Positions 56,685 to 64,000 of a DNA stretch of 64,000 nucleotides are shown here, in pieces. Source of the stretch: Comamonadaceae bacterium (GTDB lineage: Bacteria > Pseudomonadota > Gammaproteobacteria > Burkholderiales > Burkholderiaceae_C); contig CANFOQ010000011.1 in NCBI GenBank assembly GCA_947448745.1, positions 1 to 64,000 of the forward strand, read 5' to 3'. How positions within the stretch are numbered: the stretch's first letter is position 1; each line of letters begins with the position of its first letter. A program made the position numbers and the translations under genes. A model generated the notes under the pieces. That model was not told the origin of the DNA. It ran no database searches and was given only the letters and a program-made list of their open reading frames with translations.

Positions 56685-57101
56685 ATGAAAACCATGCAAG
56701 TTGATGTGGTCAGTGCCGAAGAGCTGATTTACTCGGGTGAAGCCACTTTTGTGGCTCTGCCCGGAGAAGTTGGTGAACTGGGCATTTACCCCCGCCACAC
56801 ACCGCTGATCTCGCGCATCAAAGCCGGATCGGTGCGCATCCACAAACCCGATGGCGAACAAGAATTCGTGTTCGTCGCCGGGGGCATTTTGGAAGTCCAG
56901 CCCAACGGCGTCACTGTGTTGTCGGACACCGCCGTGCGTGGTGAAGACCTGGATGAAGAGCGTGCCAACGCGGCCAAAAAAGCCGCCGAAGAAAACCTGA
57001 AAAACGCCAAGTCCGAAGTGGACATTGCCGCCGCCCAAGCCGAATTGTTCGTGTTTGCTGCGCAACTGGCTGCGCTGCGTAAATTCCGCAGCCATAAATA
57101 A
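56685..57101 (+). CDS. atpC: ATP synthase subunit epsilon
   Basis: The 138-residue protein has a beta-sandwich N-domain ([20 protein letters not shown]) and a helical C-domain that can inhibit F1. It closes the synthase gene set; the next gene begins at its stop. Confidence 0.95.
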   Translation: MKTMQVDVVSAEELIYSGEATFVALPGEVGELGIYPRHTPLISRIKAGSVRIHKPDGEQEFVFVAGGILEVQPNGVTVLSDTAVRGEDLDEERANAAKKAAEENLKNAKSEVDIAAAQAELFVFAAQLAALRKFRSHK

Positions 57102-57554
57102 TTGCCCAAGGCCAAGCTTCAAGCAGCCACCATCGGCGGCAGCGCCGATGAGATTGAAGCGGCCTTTTACGAAGCCTTGCGGACCGGCGATATTGAACGC
57201 CTGATGGCCTGTTGGGCCGACGAAGAAGACATCGTGTGTGTGCATCCCGGCGGCCCGCGCTTGCTGGGCGGCGACAGCATTCGCAACTCTTTTGACACCA
57301 TGTTCGCCAACGGCGTCATCGCCGCATACCCCGAGCATGTGCGCAAAGTTGAAACCATCACCAGTGCGATGCACAACTTGGTGGAACGCATCGAGCTGCA
57401 CACTCCCGAAGGTGATGCTGTGGCCTATGTGGTGGCCACCAATGTTTATATGCGCACCCCACAAGGCTGGCGCATGGTGGCGCACCATGCCAGCCCAGGC
57501 ACCCAGCAAGAAATGCTGGCGCACATCGAATCCCTGCCGTCCGTTTTGCACTGA
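57102..57554 (+). CDS. NTF2/SnoaL-like protein
   Basis: The 150-residue protein has the small cone-shaped fold of NTF2-like proteins: FYEALRTGDIERLMACWADEED, then VYMRTPQGWRMVAHHAS. Ligand unknown. The start is TTG 57102, directly after the atpC TAA, so it may depend on coupling. It belongs to the atp transcript by position only. Confidence 0.8.
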   Translation: MPKAKLQAATIGGSADEIEAAFYEALRTGDIERLMACWADEEDIVCVHPGGPRLLGGDSIRNSFDTMFANGVIAAYPEHVRKVETITSAMHNLVERIELHTPEGDAVAYVVATNVYMRTPQGWRMVAHHASPGTQQEMLAHIESLPSVLH

Positions 57555-57560
57555 CCAACC

Positions 57561-58094
57561 ATGGACGACCTGGTCCAACAAGCGATGCGCAAGTGGCCAA
57601 ACGTGCCGGCTTGCTACGGCTGGTTGGGACTAGACGATAGGGGCGACTGGTACATGCGGGACGACGCCACGCAAGCGCTGGGCCCGTTTCCGCAAGCCAA
57701 AGGCGGCAAGCTGGTGCACACCAAGCTGATCGAATTCATCCAACGAAATTTCATGCACGACGAACACGGCCAGTGGTATTTCCAAAATGGTCCACAGCGT
57801 GTGTTTGTGGAGTTGTCCTCCGCGCCGTTTGTCTGGCGCATCCAAGCCGACTTGAGCGTGACCGACGGTGCTGGCGTGGTGCAACAGGTGCAGCACTGCG
57901 TGATTGATGATGCGGGGCGGGTGTATTTGGCCACCAACCAAGGCTTGGGCTTGGTGCACAGCCAAGACATGTTGCAGGCCGCGCAGGCTTTAGAAGAGCA
58001 CCGTTGGCCAGACAAAAAAATACCTGCCAGCGAACTGGCAGGCAGGTATGGCTTTGTGAAGAGCCCGCAGCAGCGGGCGGCTTCAGTTACTTAG
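57561..58094 (+). CDS. Conserved hypothetical (DUF29xx-type) of Burkholderiales
   Basis: The 177-residue protein starts MDDLVQQAMRKWPNVPACYG and has WLGLDDRGDWYMRDDATQAL, a pattern common in Comamonadaceae and of unknown role. No signal or membrane helix. Its last 80 bases hold the terminator of the opposite cytochrome gene, and the two coding regions overlap by 8 nt. Confidence 0.75.
   Translation: MDDLVQQAMRKWPNVPACYGWLGLDDRGDWYMRDDATQALGPFPQAKGGKLVHTKLIEFIQRNFMHDEHGQWYFQNGPQRVFVELSSAPFVWRIQADLSVTDGAGVVQQVQHCVIDDAGRVYLATNQGLGLVHSQDMLQAAQALEEHRWPDKKIPASELAGRYGFVKSPQQRAASVT
58013..58042 (-). terminator. Terminator of the cytochrome c gene inside the opposite gene
   Basis: On the minus strand, CCTGCCAG-ttcg-CTGGCAGG is followed by TATTTTTTT. 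It lies about 45 nt past the stop of the 58087-58587 cytochrome gene and within codons of the plus-strand hypothetical gene. Confidence 0.82.
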
Positions 58095-58587
58095 CAGGGG
58101 CTGTGGGCTCTGGGAACTTGGCGCCACCGGCGTTGGCCATGTAAACCACGGCGCGGCCAATTTCAAAATCATCATGGTCACCACCACCTTGTGGGCCCAT
58201 GGCGTTTTTGCCTTTGAGGGCTGAGTTCAGCAAAGCTGCATAGCCTGTTTTGATGCGCGGGCCCCAAGCAGCGGTGTCGCCAAACTTGGGTGCACCTGCC
58301 GCGCCCGTGGCGTGACAAGCAGAACATTGGCCCTTGAACACTTCTTCGCCGGTTTTGGGCGCGCGGTTGGCATCCTTGACTTGAACGGTGCCAACTTTTT
58401 GGATGTGGGCTGCGGTGGCTTCAGCGGCATTGGTGTCGGTGCCAGAAGGCTTGTGGCTGCTGGCCACGTAGTTGACCAAGCCGATGATGATGAAAATAGG
58501 CACAACAAAAGACAAAACAACCAAGGTTAAAAATTGCTTGGGTGTTTTAACAGGGCCTGTGTGGGCTTCTTCGTGGTGATCGCTCAT
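58087..58587 (-). CDS. Membrane-anchored cytochrome c (c5-type)
   Basis: The 166-residue protein has one N-terminal membrane helix (FLTLVVLSFVVPIFIIIGLV), a linker, and a C-terminal haem domain with CSACH, then GAPKFGDTAAWGPRI and GLMYMA-type ending (AVVYMANAGG). It should carry electrons in the periplasm to an oxidase. It has its own terminator and is convergent with the atp-linked genes. Confidence 0.9.
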   Translation of the reverse strand: MSDHHEEAHTGPVKTPKQFLTLVVLSFVVPIFIIIGLVNYVASSHKPSGTDTNAAEATAAHIQKVGTVQVKDANRAPKTGEEVFKGQCSACHATGAAGAPKFGDTAAWGPRIKTGYAALLNSALKGKNAMGPQGGGDHDDFEIGRAVVYMANAGGAKFPEPTAPAK

Positions 58588-58705
58588 GTGAACTTTCTAA
58601 AAGAGGGGAAAAGTAACCCGAAATTATAGCCAGCCACCACCTTCCACAAGGCTGACAAACGCACACATGAAAAGAGAAAAAAGGCGACACCTACAATAGC
58701 GGCAT

Positions 58706-58781
58706 GCGGCTGTAGCTCAGTGGATAGAGTATTGGCCTCCGAAGCCAAGGGTCGTGGGTTCGATCCCCGCCAGCCGCACCA
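58706..58781 (+). tRNA. tRNA-Arg (anticodon CCG)
   Basis: Acceptor arms GCGGCTG and CAGCCGC pair fully; the D-loop (TAGCTCAGTGGATAGAG) and T-loop (GGGTTCGATCCCC) are standard. The anticodon loop is CTCCGAA, reading codon CGG. CCA is encoded. Confidence 0.97.
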
Positions 58782-59717
58782 TCAGGTTTTGGGTTGCCGC
58801 AATTCCCCAAACTGCCCCGCCAAATAACTTTCGGCGTGTTCCAAAACAAAGTAACGAAAAGCCTCGGCGGCCGGCGAGAGCATTTTGGACAGCATGTGCA
58901 CCACGTTCCAGGCCCGCACCATCGGCGTGTCGTTCACATCCAAAATACAAAGTTGCTCGGTTTGCAACTCCAACGCAATCGTGTGTTGGGACAAAAAACT
59001 CAAACCCAAATTCGCTTTCACTGCTTGCTTGATGGCGTCATTGCTTTGCAACTCCATGGTCAGGTGCGGCTGAAAACGCGCTTGGCTGAAAAAGGCTTCC
59101 ATGGCGCTGCGGGTGCCCGAGCCTTGCTCGCGAACAATGAAGGACTGTTGCCGCAAGTCTTCAGCCCGCAAGCCGCGCTCGCCGGCCAAAGGGTGTTCGG
59201 GTGACGCCACAAACACGAGAGGGTTGGCGGCAAAGGGCTCGGAGCGGGTGGACATTTCCGACGGTGGGCGGCCCATGATGGCGATGTCCACTTCGCTGTT
59301 GTTGAGCCACTGAATCAGGTCATGCCGGTTGCCCACATTCAGCACCAACTCAATCCCTTCGTGTTCTTTTAAAAACTGACTCAGCAGGGCGGGAATGAAA
59401 TAAGTGGTGGTGTCGACCATGCCGATGGTCAGTTTGCCGGTCTCAATCCGCTGCAAGCGGGCGGCGGCGTCTTCGGCGTCTTTGAGCAAAGCCAGCATCT
59501 TGCGGGCATAGACCAGCATGTACTCGCCGCTGGTGGTCAGCGACACCTTGCGGCCCTGCCGCTCGAACAGCGGCATGCCGACCTCCGCTTCTAACTCCTT
59601 GATTTGCATGGTGATTGCGGGTGCAGACACGTGCAAAGTCTCGGCCGCTTTGGCGAAACTCAGGTGGCGAGCAACGGCATTGAAGACCCGCAATTGGCGG
59701 AAAGTGGCGTTTTTCAA
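58782..59717 (-). CDS. cbbR: LysR-type regulator of the Calvin-cycle operon
   Basis: The 311-residue regulator has an N-terminal helix-turn-helix (LSFAKAAETLHVSAPAITMQ) and a substrate-binding domain. It lies divergent from cbbL, the usual CbbR position, and probably senses a Calvin intermediate or NADPH. The start is TTG 59715-59717, because an in-frame TAA lies directly before it. Confidence 0.92.
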   Translation of the reverse strand: MKNATFRQLRVFNAVARHLSFAKAAETLHVSAPAITMQIKELEAEVGMPLFERQGRKVSLTTSGEYMLVYARKMLALLKDAEDAAARLQRIETGKLTIGMVDTTTYFIPALLSQFLKEHEGIELVLNVGNRHDLIQWLNNSEVDIAIMGRPPSEMSTRSEPFAANPLVFVASPEHPLAGERGLRAEDLRQQSFIVREQGSGTRSAMEAFFSQARFQPHLTMELQSNDAIKQAVKANLGLSFLSQHTIALELQTEQLCILDVNDTPMVRAWNVVHMLSKMLSPAAEAFRYFVLEHAESYLAGQFGELRQPKT

Positions 59718-59718
59718 T

Positions 59719-61272
<1,554 letters not shown>

Positions 61273-61290
61273 ACTTAAGGAACACACACC

Positions 61291-61731
61291 ATGATGACCA
61301 ACCCCACCGGCAAACTGACGCAAGGCCAGTTCAGCTTTTTGCCCGATCTCACCGACGCTGAAATCAGCCTGCAAATCAAATATGGTTTGTCCAAAAGCTA
61401 CGCATGGAGCGTGGAATACACCGATGATCCGCACCCACGCAACACCTACTGGGACATGTTTGGCATGCCCATGTTTGATCTGCACGACCCCGCAGGTGTG
61501 CTGTTGGAGGTGAACAATTGCCGCAAAACCTTCCCCAACCACTACATCCGTTTGATGGCGTTCGACTCGACACGCGGTATTGAATCGGTGGCCATGAGCT
61601 TCATCGTGCACCGCCCACCCAACGAACCCGGCTTCCGTTTGGATCGCCAGGAAGTCCAAGGCCGCAGTTTGCGTTACACCACGCACACCTACGCCACCGA
61701 CAAGCCTGAAAACAGCCGCTACAGCAAGTAA
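61291..61731 (+). CDS. cbbS: RuBisCO small subunit
   Basis: The 146-residue protein has [20 protein letters not shown], then [20 protein letters not shown] and the C-terminal extension ending [19 protein letters not shown] typical of red-type form I small subunits. Start ATG 61291, with a second ATG directly after. Confidence 0.96.
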   Translation: MMTNPTGKLTQGQFSFLPDLTDAEISLQIKYGLSKSYAWSVEYTDDPHPRNTYWDMFGMPMFDLHDPAGVLLEVNNCRKTFPNHYIRLMAFDSTRGIESVAMSFIVHRPPNEPGFRLDRQEVQGRSLRYTTHTYATDKPENSRYSK

Positions 61732-61739
61732 GCCACACC

Positions 61740-62711
61740 ATGAACGCACCTGCCTACAACCTGCCTGGCGTGAGCCCCATGCCCGAGTCCAAGCCCCATG
61801 CGAGTGGCTCGGGCATGGTGGTGGCCGACACAGGTGCGCGCACCGTGGCCGAAGTGATGGCGCAAACCCAGGTGCAGCAGGTGATGGATGCCTTGGACCG
61901 CGACCTTGTGGGTTTGAAGCCCGTGAAGTCGCGCATCCGCGACATCGCCGCACTGCTGGTGATTGACCGCTTGCGCATGAACTTGGGACTGGCCGCGCAA
62001 GCGCCGTCCCTGCACATGAGCTTCACCGGCAACCCCGGCACCGGCAAAACCACGGTGGCGATGCGCATGGCGCAAATCCTGCACGAACTGGGCTATGTGC
62101 GCAGCGGCCATTTGGTGGCGGTCACGCGGGACGATTTGGTGGGTCAGTACATTGGCCACACCGCGCCCAAGACCAAAGAAGTGCTGAAAAAAGCCATGGG
62201 CGGTGTGCTGTTCATTGACGAGGCTTACTACCTGTACCGCCCTGAAAACGAACGTGACTATGGCCAAGAAGCGATCGAGATTTTGTTGCAAGTCATGGAA
62301 AACCAGCGTGATGATTTGGTGGTGATCTTGGCCGGTTACAAAGACCGCATGGACACCTTCTTCATGTCCAATCCCGGCATGAATTCGCGCATTGCCCACC
62401 ACATTGACTTTCCAGATTACGCTGAAGATGAACTGGCGCAAATCGCCCAGCACATGCTGCAAGTACAAAACTACAAGCTGGATGACGAAGCGCAAACCGC
62501 GTTTGAACGCTATTTGCATTTGCGCAAGCAGCAACCGCACTTTGCCAATGCACGCAGTGTGCGCAACGCCTTGGAGCGCGCTCGTTTGCGCCAAGCCAGC
62601 CGCTTGTTTGCCAACCCCAACAAAGAACTGACCGCTGAAGAACTGTGCACCTTGCGCGCCCAGGACATCTTGGCCAGCCGCGTGTTTCAAACAACCGAGG
62701 TGAACCCATGA
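61740..62711 (+). CDS. cbbX: RuBisCO activase CbbX
   Basis: The 323-residue AAA+ protein has the P-loop [14 protein letters not shown], Walker [14 protein letters not shown] and an arginine-finger region. CbbX removes inhibitory sugars from red-type RuBisCO, and its pairing with cbbS of this kind is consistent. Confidence 0.96.
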   Translation: MNAPAYNLPGVSPMPESKPHASGSGMVVADTGARTVAEVMAQTQVQQVMDALDRDLVGLKPVKSRIRDIAALLVIDRLRMNLGLAAQAPSLHMSFTGNPGTGKTTVAMRMAQILHELGYVRSGHLVAVTRDDLVGQYIGHTAPKTKEVLKKAMGGVLFIDEAYYLYRPENERDYGQEAIEILLQVMENQRDDLVVILAGYKDRMDTFFMSNPGMNSRIAHHIDFPDYAEDELAQIAQHMLQVQNYKLDDEAQTAFERYLHLRKQQPHFANARSVRNALERARLRQASRLFANPNKELTAEELCTLRAQDILASRVFQTTEVNP

Positions 62712-63427
62712 CAACATTGAACGCCTTGATTTTTGACGTGGATGGCACGCTGGCGGACACCGAGATGGTGCACATGGCCTCCTTCAACCAAGCCTTTGCC
62801 GAAGAAGGCTTGGATTGGAACTGGGATGTGCCGCTTTACACCGAGTTGTTGAACATCTCGGGTGGCAAAGAGCGCATTCGCCATTACTGGATGCAGCAGC
62901 ACCCCGACATGAAAGACATTGATGGTGGTGGTTTGCAAGACACCATCGAGCGCTTGCATGCCATCAAAACAGCGGCCTATGAAAGCGCCGTGCAACAAGG
63001 CTTGGTGCAATTGCGCCCTGGCGTGTTGGCCCTGATTGAAACCGCACATGCGCAAGGGCTGCGCTTGGCGATTGCCACCACCACGTCACCCGTGAATATC
63101 GCCGTGTTGTTGCGCGGCGCCATCGGCCCGCACTGGAAAGACCTGTTTGCGGTCATCGAAGACGCGTCCACAGCACCCAAGAAAAAACCCAACCCGCAGG
63201 TGTATTTGCAAACCTTGGCACGCCTGGGTTTGCCTGCAAACCAATGCTTGGCGTTTGAAGATTCCAGCAACGGTTTGCAAGCTGCCAAAAGCGCGGGCTT
63301 GGCCACCATCATCACACCCACCGGCTTCACCGCCCACCAAGACTTCAGTGGCGCGGCCCAAGTCTTGACCGACCTGGGCGCGGTGGATGTGGCGCAGTTG
63401 CGCACCTGGCATGGCCAACAACATTGA
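62708..63427 (+). CDS. cbbY: CbbY xylulose-1,5-bisphosphate phosphatase
   Basis: The 239-residue HAD hydrolase has [32 protein letters not shown] and [13 protein letters not shown], matching CbbY rather than phosphoglycolate phosphatase. It destroys the misfire product xylulose-1,5-bisphosphate that blocks RuBisCO. It overlaps cbbX by 4 nt. Confidence 0.9.
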   Translation: MTTLNALIFDVDGTLADTEMVHMASFNQAFAEEGLDWNWDVPLYTELLNISGGKERIRHYWMQQHPDMKDIDGGGLQDTIERLHAIKTAAYESAVQQGLVQLRPGVLALIETAHAQGLRLAIATTTSPVNIAVLLRGAIGPHWKDLFAVIEDASTAPKKKPNPQVYLQTLARLGLPANQCLAFEDSSNGLQAAKSAGLATIITPTGFTAHQDFSGAAQVLTDLGAVDVAQLRTWHGQQH

Positions 63428-63441
63428 CATCGGAGACCACC

Positions 63442-64000
63442 ATGCCCTTGCGACACCGCACCACCCTGACCCAATACCTGATTGAAGAGCGCCGCCGTTT
63501 TCCTGGCTCCAAGGGCGACTTCAACGCGCTCATCCTCGACGTGGCCTTGGCCTGCAAAGCCATTGCGCGGGCAGTGGCCATGGGCGAGTTGGGCGGCCTC
63601 TATGGCGACCATGCCGCGGATGCGGGGGGGGCCATCAATGTGCAAGGTGAAACCCAAAAGAAACTCGATGTGCTGAGCAACGATTTGTTCATCCGCATGA
63701 ATGAATGGGGTGGTCATTTGGCGGGCATGGCGTCCGAAGAGATGACCGAGCCGTACCAAATTCCCAAGCCGCACCCACGTGGCAAGTACATGCTGGTGTT
63801 CGACCCCTTGGATGGATCGAGCAACATCGATGTGAACGTGTCGGTGGGCAGTATTTTTTCAGTGCTGCGCGCACCCCAAGACGCCATCGACAGCGGGCGT
63901 GATTTGACCGAGCAAGATTTTTTGCAGCCCGGCACCACCCAAGCCGCGGCCGGGTATGCCTTGTACGGCCCCACCACCATGCTGGTGTTGACCGTGGGCA
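63442..64000 (+). CDS. cbbF: Fructose-1,6-bisphosphatase class I (3' end outside window)
   Basis: 186 codons are in the window. The enzyme starts [19 protein letters not shown] and includes [12 protein letters not shown] and the metal site [20 protein letters not shown]. It releases phosphate from FBP (and possibly SBP) in the Calvin cycle. It is continuous in the cbb operon, with 14 nt after cbbY. Confidence 0.95.
   Translation, partial: MPLRHRTTLTQYLIEERRRFPGSKGDFNALILDVALACKAIARAVAMGELGGLYGDHAADAGGAINVQGETQKKLDVLSNDLFIRMNEWGGHLAGMASEEMTEPYQIPKPHPRGKYMLVFDPLDGSSNIDVNVSVGSIFSVLRAPQDAIDSGRDLTEQDFLQPGTTQAAAGYALYGPTTMLVLTVG

Noticed and set aside
58717-58950. 77-residue minus-strand open frame with RLAGIEPTTLGFGG
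   Set aside because: That phrase is the usual translation of a tRNA gene read backwards; here it overlaps tRNA-Arg and cbbR.

Overview
The window looks like chromosome from a betaproteobacterium of the order Burkholderiales, most likely family Comamonadaceae; the genus cannot be fixed from sequence alone. The reasons are a high-GC core with beta-type gene orders (lptD-surA-rsmA, atpIBEFHAGDC, DUF493-lipB-lipA), a form IC-type RuBisCO operon with cbbX and cbbY, a lanthanide-type methanol dehydrogenase cluster, and a methionine synthase reduced to its homocysteine domain. No rRNA or CRISPR array was seen, and there is one tRNA (Arg, anticodon CCG).

Layout. 1-10.6 kb: envelope and housekeeping genes (hydrolase tail, rsmE, amgK-like kinase, lptD-surA-rsmA, an acyl-CoA ligase, pckG, and a 44-residue membrane peptide with its own terminator). 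10.6-18.5 kb: the metH homocysteine domain, a 292-bp element with perfect 22-bp inverted ends, a nitronate monooxygenase, a secreted beta-propeller protein, a TumE-type toxin pair, ampG, an M48 protease and a VapBC pair. 18.6-24.5 kb: xoxF-xoxG-xoxJ, two unknown exported proteins, and an unusual fusion of a SoxYZ-like carrier to a metallo-beta-lactamase fold. 24.5-31.6 kb: an AT-richer accessory region with IS30 and IS3 relics, a segment with 48-bp inverted ends, several short exported proteins, and HEPN-like, sulfatase-modifying-like, T5orf172-like and zinc-ribbon genes. 32.0-37.9 kb: a two-component system divergent from an OmpV/MipA-like porin and a set of exported proteins (proline-rich, Cys lipoprotein, YHYH lipoprotein, EF-hand membrane protein). 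Two copies of one 48-bp promoter-region sequence tie this set together. 37.9-49.9 kb: flavin monooxygenase, arfB, MAPEG protein, exonuclease III, pyrE, a giant indolepyruvate ferredoxin oxidoreductase, CDF and MFS transporters, lipA, lipB and DUF493. 50.0-58.6 kb: the complete F1Fo ATP synthase operon with two trailing genes and a cytochrome c. 58.7-64 kb: tRNA-Arg, then cbbR divergent from cbbL-cbbS-cbbX-cbbY and fructose bisphosphatase, which runs off the end.

Taken together, the cell could oxidise methanol (or a similar alcohol) in the periplasm with a lanthanide PQQ enzyme and fix CO2 by the Calvin cycle, with RuBisCO kept active by CbbX and CbbY. AmgK and AmpG suggest peptidoglycan recycling. 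The parts most worth a second look are the SoxYZ-MBL fusion and its unknown neighbours, the two-component/YHYH/EF-hand regulon, and the element sitting where the second half of metH would be expected.
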